A DNA stretch of 64,000 bases from CAVQDV01 sp963711375. Lineage in GTDB: Bacteria > Pseudomonadota > Gammaproteobacteria > Coxiellales > Coxiellaceae. This document shows positions 15,184 to 28,200 of the stretch, piece by piece. Numbering within the stretch: position 1 is the stretch's first letter; every line of letters starts with the position of its first letter. A model generated the notes under the pieces. It was not told the origin of the DNA, made no database searches, and saw only the letters and a list, made by a program, of their open reading frames with translations. The stretch spans positions 620,001 through 684,000 of the forward strand of contig CAVQDV010000005.1 of the NCBI GenBank assembly GCA_963711375.1, in the 5' to 3' direction. The translations under genes and the position numbers were made by a program.

Positions 15184-18100
15184 TTATTTTAAATAAGGAT
15201 AAATCAATTCAAGTTGTTTCACCTTGGCCAAGGCCCCCCATTGAAGATAAGCGTAATGGGCTTGTTTAATGTATTTTTCTCCACCAATCTCCTCACATAT
15301 TAAAGCTTCATCATGCAGAAAATTATTTTCCTGTGCTGCAGCAAGAGCCTTTTCATAAATGAGCGCCGCTTTTTTCTTTTTGTTTTGTACTCTAAGAATC
15401 GTTGCTTCTAATAAAAAAGCATGCTGCAAGAAGTTGAGTTTGCAATGAGAGGCCCACTTTCGAACTTTTTGATAGTGGCGGTTCATTTGGGCCAAGATTT
15501 TTTTCTTTTCACTTGAATCAGCTTTTTCATATTGCCGAGCCAGGGTGAGTGCTGCAAAAACATAAAACTCTTCCGTAATTACCGCACTCAGCTGCGCTTC
15601 TAAGCTTTTTTCGCATTCATTCAATAAACTATAGGCTTTTTGGTAATCTGAAAAAAAGTAGCAATCTTCTATCTTTTTGATAAGGTAGACTGTGATTGAG
15701 GAGTCGAATTGTAAGGATCTCAAATTCTTTACAAATTCGATTTCACTCTCAGAGTCAATTTTAAAATGATCTGAATTTTCTCGATCCTGCAAGCTGAGCC
15801 TGAATTGCTGGAGGGTTTTTATAAAAAGTAAGGAATCATCATATTTTGTGGCTCCGACTGTTTCAATGTATTTCTTAGCAATTTCTGTACAATTTCTCAA
15901 AGTATCCTTGGGTTGTAACACGGAATATTGATCGATCGCATAGGTTGCGTAAAGCAAATCACCCGACTGATAAGCAACTTTTATAATTTCAGGGTACATA
16001 TCATAAAGGGTGTGTATCGGACGATTCCATGGATAAATAAAGGCATAAAACACAAAAAGAGTACGTGCTCTCAGGCTAACGTCGTCAAGTTTTTTATTCA
16101 ATTCGACCGCCATCTTTCCAAATTCATACGCTGGGTTAGGTTGGTTAAAAAAGGCATTAAGTAATAAACCATATGTGGCATAGGAGTAGGCCGCTTCTTT
16201 TGTGTTCCCATATTGAATAGACAAATTTACTTGTCTTAATATGCTTTTTGCAAATAAATTTTTCTTGCCCAGTACGTAGCAGGGAGCAATCATTTCTACC
16301 AGCAATTGCATAGCAACTATTTTTTCAGGGTTCTCCATCAGTGGCAAATTTCCAAGACTCGGAATTGACCTAAATAGTTGGCGATACTTTGTCTTCATCA
16401 ATTCAACAAGAACTGAAAAGGTCGTAACCTTCTTTTTCATTTTGATATTAAGCAAACTAAGTCCTTTAATACAGTCATCCAAGGCCTCTTCAGATTTTCC
16501 ATTTATAATTTGCTGAATAGCGCGCATTCGATAAATCTTTGCCTTTTCAAGCGGTGTGCGGGCATGAGCAAGAAGCATTTCGTTGCTAGTCCGCTCCTCA
16601 GAGAGCTCGCCACTAAGGAAAGCATTTTGAGAGTAATGCTCAAAAAGGTCATAAGTCAGCCGATAATGGTTATTCCAACTTTTTGGTTCGAGAAGAGAAA
16701 TACCAATTTTTAAAAATTCAAAGGCGGTATGGTAAGCGACAGATTCATTTGCTCTAATGCCTGCTGCAAGATTCAATTTAGCTAATTCTAATTTTTCTGA
16801 CTCGCTTGAAAGTAGAATTCTAGCCTTATTCATGTGATCCGTGATAGAAACGATTTTATCTTCAATCCCTGAATCGCGATAATTATTCTGCAAAGTTTTT
16901 CCGATGAGCAGATGAATGGCTGGTTTTTCATTGGCGTCAATCATCTCATAGGCTGCTTGCTGAATTCTATCATGCTGAAATTGATACGTGGCATGAGTAT
17001 CGTAAAGGTCTCCCTCTTCATCCTCACTAATAACTGGAATTAACAGTCCTAATTTCAAAGACTCAAATAATTCACTGGCGACAGAGGCTTCCTCATTTTT
17101 TGAAACCTGCGTGAGTAAGGTTGTGTCAAATTGCCTACCAATACAAGCCGCTTTTTTTAATAATTCGCGGGTAAATTCAGGCAATTGATTGAGACGTGAA
17201 ATCATAAATTCAACAACATTATCACTACTACGCACCGCTCGAATCTTTTCAATATCCCAGCGCCATTCACCACTTTCGTAATCGAAATCGATTAAACGCT
17301 GAGTGTGCAAATTGTTTAACAATTCCCCAGCAAAAAATGGGTTCCCCGAGCTTCGTTCAAAAATTATTTCTGCCAAATCTTCACAGCCTTTTTGATGACT
17401 ATGCAAAGAATCAGCAATTATTTTATTAATATCCTCTTTTTTTAATGGCAATAGTTCAATTTTATTGAGTATGGATATTTTATCGAGCGTTGAAAGGAGC
17501 GCTGTTAATGGATGTGCTTCATCCACTTCATTGCTGCGATAAGAAAGAATCAAAATTAAAGGATTATTTTTATTTTTTTCAGCAATTTCATCCAGCAAAT
17601 TAAGAGAAGCCGTTGGTGCCCATTGTAAATCATCAATAAACATGACCAAGGGATGCCCTGGTTTTAAAAAGATTTGGATGAATTGATTTACAGTTGCTAA
17701 AAATCGGTTATAGGACTCCTTGGTTCCCAACTCGGGGACAGGAGGGAGGTCACCCAAAACATTTTTTAATTTTGGAATCACATCTATAAGTATTCGACCA
17801 TTTTTCCCGAAAGCCTCCTTTAATACTTCTAACCAATAAATTTTTTCATCCGATTGCATAGCACGATCGATAATTTCGTTAAAGGCCTGCGTTAAAGCGT
17901 GATAGGGGAGCTCCCTTTGGTACTGATCAAATTTTCCGCTAACGAAAATACCATTCGTTAATTTAATTTGCAGTTCAGCCTCTTTTACAAGCGAGGTTTT
18001 ACCAATACCTGAAAAGCCAGATACGGTAATTAATTTCAACTTATTTTGTTGATTGGTGTTCACGATCTCTTGCTTTAAAAGAGAAATTTCTCTAGCACGT

Positions 18101-19002
18101 CCATATAGCTTGTTGGAAATAATAAATCGATCCGCAACATCGTCTTCTGCTAAAGGAAAAGACCAGGTAAGATCCGTTTTTGCACCAAGACCCTGGCATT
18201 TAATGAGATCTCTGTAAAGGCCATAGCTACTTTGGTAGCGATGTTCGGGCTCTTTTTCAAGTAATCTTGCAATGATATTCGATATAACAGAGGGAACAGC
18301 CGAATTAATTTCATTAACCGGCGGAAGCTTCTGATTAATGTGCTGCTTAAAAAAATCGGATTTTTTTTCAGCAGAAAAAGGCGGCTTTCCTGTAAGCATT
18401 TCATAAAATGTGCAGCCTAGGGAATAAAAATCCGCTCGATAATCTAAATCAGTATTTATCCAACCCGTTTGTTCGGGTGCAATATAAGGCAATGATGCAT
18501 TAGTGACGTTCAAGCCCGCAACTTCAGATTTTTCTTTTAATGCTTGAGTGGAAATTCCAAAATCAATTATTTTAATAAGTTGATTTTTCTTAGAAAATAG
18601 AACATTTGAAGGGATAAGGTCTTTGTGAATAATTTTATTTTCATGTAGCACCATTAAACCTTGCGCAATTTGTGTAGCGATAATTAAAAATTCTTCGACA
18701 GTACAGGGTTTATTTTTACAATATTCTTGCAAAGTAACAGCTTCTGGAAGCGCTTCCATGACCATAGCCACTTGATGCCCCTGTCGAACTAAGCCAAGGG
18801 TTTTAATAATTTCCTTAGAATCGAGTTGATTAATTAAATTGTGCTCTCTCTGCAGCCGTGCCACATCCTTTAAATCTGGAAACTCTGCTCTAAGAGCCTT
18901 GAGATAAACGGATTTTTCCTGCGAATCCTTTGCTTGATAAATAACAAACTTCTCATCTGTGTGTACAGCTTTATCTATTCTATAACTTCCAAATTGTTCC
19001 AT
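15184..19002 (-). CDS. Ser/Thr protein kinase fused to AAA ATPase and helical-repeat region
   Basis: ATG at 19002 is chosen over a GTG two codons upstream because of spacing to GAGG; the product is 1272 aa. Residue numbers below count from that GTG. Residues about 7-265 are a Hanks-type kinase: K37 in VYLKAL, HKDLIPSN with D130 and N135, and DFG at 149-151. An AAA_16-type ATPase follows, with Walker A GFSGIGKTS near residue 330 and a FIDDLQWA Walker B. The long C-terminal part is helical and TPR-like, ending near YLQWGALAKVKQLE. The architecture is that of the trifunctional kinase/ATPase/histidine-kinase proteins, without the histidine-kinase end. Divergence from the polyketide synthase gene suggests it regulates that pathway. 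Confidence 0.85.
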   Translation of the reverse strand: MEQFGSYRIDKAVHTDEKFVIYQAKDSQEKSVYLKALRAEFPDLKDVARLQREHNLINQLDSKEIIKTLGLVRQGHQVAMVMEALPEAVTLQEYCKNKPCTVEEFLIIATQIAQGLMVLHENKIIHKDLIPSNVLFSKKNQLIKIIDFGISTQALKEKSEVAGLNVTNASLPYIAPEQTGWINTDLDYRADFYSLGCTFYEMLTGKPPFSAEKKSDFFKQHINQKLPPVNEINSAVPSVISNIIARLLEKEPEHRYQSSYGLYRDLIKCQGLGAKTDLTWSFPLAEDDVADRFIISNKLYGRAREISLLKQEIVNTNQQNKLKLITVSGFSGIGKTSLVKEAELQIKLTNGIFVSGKFDQYQRELPYHALTQAFNEIIDRAMQSDEKIYWLEVLKEAFGKNGRILIDVIPKLKNVLGDLPPVPELGTKESYNRFLATVNQFIQIFLKPGHPLVMFIDDLQWAPTASLNLLDEIAEKNKNNPLILILSYRSNEVDEAHPLTALLSTLDKISILNKIELLPLKKEDINKIIADSLHSHQKGCEDLAEIIFERSSGNPFFAGELLNNLHTQRLIDFDYESGEWRWDIEKIRAVRSSDNVVEFMISRLNQLPEFTRELLKKAACIGRQFDTTLLTQVSKNEEASVASELFESLKLGLLIPVISEDEEGDLYDTHATYQFQHDRIQQAAYEMIDANEKPAIHLLIGKTLQNNYRDSGIEDKIVSITDHMNKARILLSSESEKLELAKLNLAAGIRANESVAYHTAFEFLKIGISLLEPKSWNNHYRLTYDLFEHYSQNAFLSGELSEERTSNEMLLAHARTPLEKAKIYRMRAIQQIINGKSEEALDDCIKGLSLLNIKMKKKVTTFSVLVELMKTKYRQLFRSIPSLGNLPLMENPEKIVAMQLLVEMIAPCYVLGKKNLFAKSILRQVNLSIQYGNTKEAAYSYATYGLLLNAFFNQPNPAYEFGKMAVELNKKLDDVSLRARTLFVFYAFIYPWNRPIHTLYDMYPEIIKVAYQSGDLLYATYAIDQYSVLQPKDTLRNCTEIAKKYIETVGATKYDDSLLFIKTLQQFRLSLQDRENSDHFKIDSESEIEFVKNLRSLQFDSSITVYLIKKIEDCYFFSDYQKAYSLLNECEKSLEAQLSAVITEEFYVFAALTLARQYEKADSSEKKKILAQMNRHYQKVRKWASHCKLNFLQHAFLLEATILRVQNKKKKAALIYEKALAAAQENNFLHDEALICEEIGGEKYIKQAHYAYLQWGALAKVKQLELIYPYLK

Positions 19003-19232
19003 GAGCACATCCTCTGTTTAAAAAACCACCATCCTTGTGAGCGGCAACACTCTCATTATACGCGAGCGGAAATTGATTCACCAGACCACCCGAGAAAGGA
19101 GACTGAATCAGGGCCCCCTTCGCAGATACAATAATATCTTCCCGAGACTTCCTTTGCGATACATCATCTGGTAGTCTCCGTGCAATGGAGATTAAAAGGC
19201 AACTCTACGCCTTATAAAGTTATGGATAATAT
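19003..19232. promoter_or_regulatory. Shared divergent promoter region of kinase and polyketide synthase
   Basis: These 230 bp separate the divergent kinase and polyketide synthase genes. A short hairpin (TCTCC/GGAGA, 19175-19191) and a wide GATTCA...TGAATC pair (about 19073-19108) are visible and may be operator or leader elements. No strong consensus promoter and only a weak ribosome binding site precede the ATG at 19233. Confidence 0.45.
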
Positions 19233-22200
19233 ATGAACGATAAGGGATTTAAGACCAATCTAAAGAACAACCCCGAAACACATGCCAATGACATTGCCAT
19301 CATTGGGATGGCCTGCCGTTTACCTGACGCAAAAAATTATGCAGACTACTGGGAAAATTTAAAAAATTCTATAAATAGCATTCGCGAGATCCCAATAGAT
19401 CGGTGGGATATACAGCAATATTATTCGCAAGATCCCTCTACACCTGAAACGAGTGTGAGCAAATGGGCAGGTCTTCTGGATGACATTTCATCTTTCGATA
19501 ATCAATTTTTTCACATTTCACCTCGTGAAGCCCTAAATATGGACCCTCAACAACGCTTGCTCTTAGAAGAAGCCTGGCATTGCATTGAAGATGCAGGAAT
19601 TACGGCAGAATATTTGCAGAAAAATACAACTTCGGTCTATGTTGGCGTTATGGCTATTGACTACCAACAACGTTTAGCCAACTCGGATGAGCCCACCGAC
19701 AGTTATGCATGCCTGGGTAATTATGAAGGAATTCTAGCGAATCGCATTTCGTTTTATCTTGGGTTAAATGGAGAAAGTAAATCGATTGATACCGCTTGCT
19801 CCTCTTCTTTAGTAGCCTTGCATGATGCAAAACGCAGCCTAAATATAGGCGAAAGTGAATATGCCTTTGCAGCTGGGGTAAGCGTGATTTGCCATCCCTG
19901 GAAATATATTTCGTTCTCAAAATCTCGTATGCTAAGTCCCGATGGACAATGTAAAACCTTTGATAGTGATGCTGATGGCTATGTGCCAGGGGAAGGCGTT
20001 GGAATTTTATTACTGACAAGCTTAGAAAATGCGGTGAAAAAAGGACATCGGATTCATGGTATTTTGAAAGGAACAGCTGTAAATCATACGGGGAAAAGCA
20101 CCTCAATTACGGCTCCTAAGGTAGAAGCACAGCGTGATGTGATTCAAGCCGCGCAAGAATCTGCAGGCATTGATCCTGAACATATTAGCTATATTGAAGC
20201 GCATGGCACTGGGACTTCTTTGGGAGATCCTATTGAGGTGGAAGGTTTAATTCAGGCTTTTCACAGTAAAAAAACACGCTATTGTGCCCTGGGATCAGTG
20301 AAAACCAATATTGGGCACTTGGAAGCGGCTGCTGGTGTGGCGGGTGTCATTAAAGTTTTGCTAATGCTAAAACACGCCCAATTAGTCCCTACCTTAAATA
20401 TTCACACTATTAATCCTATTATTGATTTTGAGCACTCCCCATTTTATTTATCTTTAGAAACCGCACCTTGGACTTCACTCGATGGTGAGGAACGAGTTGC
20501 TGGAGTAAGTTCATTTGGATTTGGCGGGGCTAATGCGCATGTAATACTCGCTGAATACTCACAGAAAACATGCCCCAAAATTTGGCATCCCATTTTAGAC
20601 AATCGTCAGCACCCATTTGTACTTTCTGCAAAAACTTCGGAAGGGCTTGAATTGCTTATTGATCAATGGAAGGGGCATGTAAAATCTGACTTATTTTCAC
20701 ATCAAAGTATGGGGGATATTGCCTATACACAAGTGCATGGGCGGGAAAGCTTTAGGCATCGCTTTGCACTAATGGCGGATGGAAAGCCTGATTTTTGTTC
20801 CCAATTATTAGCTGGCGCTGCTAAAGGCGTAGAGATTTTAGAAAAAAATCAAACGGGCGCTTTAGTGCTGATGAACTGTGAAAATATTTCACCACCCCAA
20901 TGGAAAATTCTTTGCGATAATTACCCTTCTCTCGCTTCAATTTCAAAACAATGTTATGCGGAATTAAATTCATTAAAATGCCAAAGCATGATAAAGCTCT
21001 GGGAAAAGGGGGAAATAAAACCTCATCAAAAAAGCATTTTTCAATTCTTAATAACCTACACATTTGGCCAGTGGTTACTCGAAAATGGTTTAGCTCCCTC
21101 GTCAATTACTGGCGTGGGCGTGGGAGTTTTAGCCGCCGCGGTTTTGTCGGGCTTAATGGATTTATCCATTGCATTACGTATTGCTTTAAATAAAGAGAAA
21201 AAAATTGTTCTTAATCATCACACTCCCAAGTGGGCCTTTTCTGCACCATTCCTGAAGGAACCTATTGAACCACTTTCGGTTTCAGCTGATTATTGCTTAC
21301 GCCTGCGACAAATTGTTGCCCTAGATGAGGACGAACTCACAATATTACTCGATAAATCCAGTTTGCTTATCAAAAATCAATTTACATTTAAGCAATACAT
21401 AGCAGAATGGGAGCCTGCATTATCTATAGCTAAAATAGACATTTATAAAATTTTAGGTGAAGGAGGTTCCGCACCAGACACATCAGCCCAAAAAATTATT
21501 TTACTAATGGCTTTGGCTGTGTGTTATAAAAAATTAAGTCAAAAATGGAACTTATCTGAAAAAATTAAATTGAGTAATCCAGCTGTTAGCGAAATAATTG
21601 ATTTAATTTTAGATGATGCCCTTCCATATGAAATGGCCGTGGAATTGTTGCATCCCGAAACACCAACGACACATTTAGATTTCATCAGCAAACAACTAAT
21701 TGCTTCAAAGCATCATTTGAATAAAACAAAGCCCTACGCCTTATTGAGACAACATACAAAATTATTAACCTCGATCACGCTGACACAATGGCAGGCATTA
21801 TTTACCGATGAACAAAAGGATCAGTCCCTGGCATTTTTCAGAGAATCGCTACACGATAAGCTTACGAATATTCAAATTGGCTCAGGCTTAACACTAACCG
21901 ATAGAAATTTCACAAAATTACGCAATTTTGTGCTTCCAGCCTTACAAATTTTTATTCTGGAGCTTTGGAAGCGAGGCGCCTTAAGTCAACTAAATCACTC
22001 CCTTTTGCCTTTGCAGGGTCATACCATTTCTTTGCCCACGTATCCCTTTTCGAAAAAGCAATTTATGATTACTTCACAAAATGAGCTGCCTTTACAAACT
22101 GTATTAGAGGGACATTCCTTTAGCAAACGCGTAAAAAAAGACGAATTCTTTATGGCTGATCATGTCATACTCAATCAGAAAATTTTTCCCGCCGCAGGCT

Positions 22201-25200
22201 ATATTGAAATGGCACATGCTTCAGGCAGTTTAATTCATAAAGAAAAAGCAATAATGAGCCTCCGAAATATTTTCTGGCCAATGCCATTAATCTTGAATTC
22301 AGATTTCCAGGACCTCCAAATTACAGTAAATTCCGAAAAAAATTTATTCCGTTTTGAAATTCATGATGAAAATCTTGGAGTGAAGCGACAGATATTTGCT
22401 CAGGGATTTATCGAATTCGATGAAAAAATGATCCAGCCCGCTAGCGAAAAAATGGAGGAGTTACAAGCCCTTTTCCAGGAAGTTATTTCAGAGACAGAAT
22501 TTTATGCACAATTATATGAGCAAGGCTATCACTATGGACCCACTTTTCAAACGGCTCAGTGGGTAAAAATAGCTGGTAATAAGGCACTGGCAAAAATCGC
22601 TCTCCCTCGTGAAGCCATTTTGTTAAAAAATGAATATGACTTTTATTTACATCCTAGTTTACTCGATGCAGGCTTTCAAGTTGCTGTAAGTTTGTTACTA
22701 AGACAGAACTTACCTGGCCCACTTTTTCCGACGGCATTAAGCGAAACGATAATTTACCAACCCCTCCCCTCCGAACTGTATGTTTATGTACATCTTGATT
22801 CAGCCAATCAAAAATGTCGCATTCAGTTTTTAAGCATAATCGGGGAAGTATTAGTGGACATGAGAGGGTGCATGCTAAGGGGGCAGAGGCAAGCTCAAAT
22901 GCCGAATTTGCGGTATATTCACCCCGTTTATGAAAATAGAAGCCTTATTCTTAATGATCAATGGGCAACCGGGTTTTCTAAGGATAATGCCATTATTGTG
23001 CTAGATGATAACGATCAACGCTCAGATGAATTAAAAAAATTATTTTCATTATTGAAATGGGGGGATAATTTTTTTCAACTAAAATACGCGGATATAAATT
23101 CGCAATCCCACCATTTTAAAAATATTCTTGGGCAATATGTAGAAAAAAATATTCGACCAAATTATTTTATAAATCTTTTGGCACTTGGAGCTAATGGTAT
23201 TCAAGAAGAAATGGATCGAGGACTTCTGATTCTTTTTGAATTAAATCAGGCCCTAATGCAGATGAAAATTAAAGGTGAGATTCGAATCTTGCATGTCTTC
23301 CAACGGCCGGAAAGTTCTCAATTCTATGCCCTCCAGAAAATGGCCCTTGGATTTTCTAAAACTTTACGACAAGAAAATCCAAAATATCGCTGTAAAGTCC
23401 TTAGCCTCGAGAAGCTTGATTTAACTATTTTACGAGATGAATTACTTAATGACGATGAAGTAGATTTTATTCGTTACCATAAAGGTGAACGACAAACTGA
23501 AAGTTGGCATTCTGTGTCGAAATCTTTTTCAGAAAATTCCAAAATTCATATACGAAAGCAAGGTGTGTACTTAATCACCGGTGGACTTGGGGGACTTGGT
23601 TTTATTGTCGCCCAATATTTAGCACGACATTATTCGACGAAATTAGTGTTATGTGGCCGAGCACCTTTAGATTCCGATAAAGAAAATCAATTGGCCACCT
23701 TAAGGTCACTAGGTGCCGAAGTCATCTATTTTGTGACAGATGTAAGCTCTTTAGCTGACGTGAAAAAGTTAATTGCGAGCACTCTTGAAACCTATGGCAC
23801 TTTGCAGGGCATTTTTCATTCAGCAGGTATTTTGCGAGACGCTTATATCCTCAATCAAAAGCATGACGATTTTCTATCTGTTTTATTGCCTAAAATTAAA
23901 GGCGCTTTAAATCTTGATGAAGCATCTTCTTCGCTGCCACTGGATTTTTTTATTTTATTTTCTTCTCTAAGCAGTTGTTTTGGAAATTTAGGACAAAGCG
24001 ATTATGCCAGCGCCAATAGCTTTCTAAATGATTTTGCAGCTTGTCGTAATAATTGGATACGCGAAAAAAGTCGTTCGGGTCATACCCTTAGTATCAATTG
24101 GCCCTTATGGGATGAAGGCGGTATGCAGGTGGATGCCGCTGCGAAATTAAATTTATCCAAAATACTTTCCTCTCAATCCTTAAGCACCAGTGAAGGAATA
24201 AAAGCATTAGAACACATCTTGCCACTCAAACTTGATGCAGTAGGCGTGCAAAAACCTAACCTTGTCGATACTCAAAAATCTGAAGCCCCACAACCGCCCG
24301 TTGAAAATTTTGCTACTTTAGATCTCCCAGAAAAAACTCAAAATTTTTTGAAAATCCTGATTTCCGATATTCTAAAATCAGAGGCCTCAGAAATTAAGGC
24401 AAAGGCCCCTTTCGAAAATTATGGTATCGACTCGGTGATCATTTTGGAGCTAAACCAAGCACTAGAAAAACATTTTGGCCCACTTCCGAAAACCCTATTT
24501 TTTGAATATCATAATTTAGCTGAATTGACGAACTATTTTCTCACTGAACAAAAATCGATGCTAGAAGAATTTTTTGGAGAGTCAAAAACTCTAATTCCTA
24601 CGGCAATAATCCCTGAAGCTCCGATAATCAAGAATGCTAGCGAGCCGAATTCTAATATGGATATTGCCATTATCGGTGTCAGCGGCCGATATCCACAAGC
24701 TCGAAATATAGAGCAATTCTGGGAAAATTTAAAAGCAGGTCGAGATTGCGTTATTGAAATTCCTGAATCTCGATGGAATCATGATTTATATCCAACTCCA
24801 AAATGGGGCGGGTTTCTTGATGATTTCGATAGATTTGATCCCTTATTTTTTAATATATCTCCCAAGGAGGCAGAATTAATAGATCCTCAAGAACGTTTAT
24901 TTTTGGAAACCGCCTGGGGCGCTCTCGAAGATGCCGCCCATACCCCCGAGTCTCTGAAAGGAAATGTTGGTGTTTTTGTGGGTGTCATGTACGGACAATA
25001 TCAACTTTATGGGGTTGAACGTAGCGCATTGGGAAACACAGATATTACACCAAGCTCCTTATATGCCTCTATCGCAAACCGTGTTTCTTATTTTTGCAAT
25101 TTTCATGGTCCTAGCATGGCAGTTGATACTATGTGTTCCTCTTCTTTAACAGCCTTACATTTAGCCTGCGATAGTCTACGTAAAAATGAATGTCAAGTTG

Positions 25201-28200
25201 CTTTGGCAGGTGGTGTAAACATTTCTTCACATCCCAATAAATATCTCTATTTAACACAAGCGCACTTTTTATCAAGCGACGGTAAATGCCGCAGTTTTGG
25301 CGAAGGGGGGGATGGCTATGTGCCCGGTGAAGGAGTTGGCGCTGTTTTACTAAAACCCTTAGATCAAGCTCTAAAAGATAAAGACCATATTTATGCCATC
25401 ATTAAATCAACTGCCTTAAATCATGGGGGAAAAACTCATGGATACACCGTCCCCAACCCCAACGCTCAAGGAGCCTTGGTAAGTGAGGCCTTAAAAAAAT
25501 CGGGTATTAATCCACGCTCTTTAAATTATTTGGAAACGCATGGCACAGGTACAAGCCTAGGCGATCCCATCGAAATTCGAGGCTTAAGTAAAGCATTTTC
25601 AGAATACACCTCCGACAAGCAATTTTGTCCGATTGGTTCCGTAAAATCTAATGTCGGACATTTAGAATCTGCAGCGGGAATGGTGGCGCTCACGAAAGTC
25701 TTATTACAACTTAAATATAAAATGCTGGTGCCCTCACTACATTCGGAAACGCTGAACTCAAATATCGATTTTTCACAAACCCCTTTTTATGTACAACAGA
25801 AACTAGAAGAGTGGAAGGCCCCTTATCCAAAGCATGTTGGAATTAGCTCATTTGGTGCGGGAGGTTCGAATGCTCATGTTATTATAGAAGAAGCGCCTCC
25901 TCAAATTGAACCAAAAACCCCGGAAAAAAACTATTATTTAATAACTCTCTCGGCGAAAGAAGAAGCTTGCCTCGAGAAAAAAATATCTGATTTATCCAAG
26001 TATTTACAAGAATCGACTGAAAATGTGGCCAATATTAGCTACTCTTTGAACGTAGGACGAGTGCACCATAATTACCGATGGGCCTGTGTCATAAACTCCA
26101 GTCAGCCTCACGCTTTACCGGAAAAATATTTTAAAAATACGGTGTCTACTGAGCCTTTAGAAAAAAATCCAATTTACAACAATACAGCCGAGGCGTTGGA
26201 AACTCTCGCCGAGCTTTATACTAAAGGTTTTGAGATCAATTGGGAATTACTTCACCAGAATGACCCTAAATACCGTATTTCTTTGCCGATTTACCCATTC
26301 TTAAAAGAACGTTATTGGGTGCCGGAACTGAAGCAAAATCCGCAAGTGACGGAAACCTTGCATCCTTTAATTGATATAAATATTTCCACTTTTGAAAGCG
26401 AAAAATTCCAAAAAAAACTGGATAATAAAGCCTTTTACTTAAAGGATCACATTATTAATGGCCAAATTGTATTGCCTGGCACAGCTTATTTAGAAATGAT
26501 TCAGGCGGCTGGAACCTTAGCTTCTACCGAAAAAGTACAACATATTCGAGACCTATTTTGGATGCGACTCCTTGCACCTAAGGAGCAAAACCAATCCATG
26601 ACTGTGCAATTAGAGCCAACAGATGATGGCGCTTCCTTTAAAATTTTCTCTAAAAATCAAGAGGAAAATGTCATTCATGCAAAGGGTTGGCTTGATTATA
26701 AACCTGAAACAAAGCCAGAACCATTGAATTTTGAAGCCATAAAAAATCGATGTGAGTGGATGGGTGAAAAAGCTTGGATTTATGAACGTTACAAAGCATT
26801 AGGCTATGATTATGGGGAAAGCTTTCAAAATACCTCTGCACTCTGGTGTAATGAAACCGAGGCTCTAGCAAAATTACAATTATCAAATGCGGCTAAACAC
26901 GATTTTGAAGCTTATACCCTGCATCCTACTTTGATGGATTCAGCTTTGCGTACAACTCTTGGAATCGCGGGGAAATTACGAAGCCATTTTGATTTAGCCA
27001 TTCCTTTTTATCTTGAAAAATTATCCATTTTTCAAAAAGTCCCTGAAATGGCCTGGGTTTATGCCAAATTGAATCACTCCACTGAAAGTACCACAGACCT
27101 TTACTATGATATTGTTATTAGCGATGAAAATGGGAATGTTTGCGTTACAATTTCTCGATTTAATGTCCGGGTTCTTGAGGCAGAAAAATCTCTTGCATCA
27201 GAAGTCTATGTTTATCAGCCAATATGGCATGCGCAATCATTACCGCTAGGAAGTGCTGTTTTTAATAATGGAGAGCCACTTTTACTAATAAGCGATGACC
27301 CAGACTTTGTTATAGATCGAAAGGAATTTTCCGTAATTAAGGTGCTTCTCTCTGACGAATACCAAAAAATAAATGATCATTCCTATAAAATTCAGGGCAA
27401 TAAACCTGAAGATTTTTTAAAATTATGGAATGAAGTTTCCAGCTTTTCCCAGAAACCCACTCACATTTTACAAGTTCTAACATCCGCATTTTCCGAAACC
27501 AGTACCGCCCTTAATGAAAACGAATGGCATGCAGCACAAACTAAAACTTTTTTACCATTAATTTTCTTATTTCAGGCCATCGAGAAAAAGGGACCCCATC
27601 AATCTATTCAATTTTCCTATGTGTATCATCAAAGTGAAGGCGCCATACATGCACTGCATGAAGCTATGGGATCTTTTTCGAACGCCATTAAAATTATCAA
27701 TCCCAATTTTATCTTAAAAACCATCGAATTTCCTTCGAAAATACCATTCGATATTGAAATTCTTTTGCATGAAGTCTTTACTAAAACTTCGGAGCGCATT
27801 CGTTATAATGAAACTTCAAGGTATGTTCGAAAATGGGCGCCACTTGGACTTTCTTCAGTAACAACATCGCAAGTCCCCATAAAAGCGGGGGGAGTCTACT
27901 TAATCACGGGCGGGATCGGCGGGCTAGGAAACCTATTTGCAGAATTTTTTGCAAAAAATTATCAAGCTAAACTTATTCTTACAGGTCGATCTCCCTTAAA
28001 TCCAACCTCGCAAAGCCAACTAGAGACCTTAAAAAAACTAGGGTCTGACGTACTCTATCTACAGACAGATGTCAGCAACTTTGATTCTGTAGCTGCATTA
28101 ATTGAGCAAATTAAAAATCAGTGGGGACATTTAGATGGCATCATACACAGTGCCGGTGTTGCTGCCAAAACACCTTTAAAAAAAGTCCAAGCTCAAGAGT

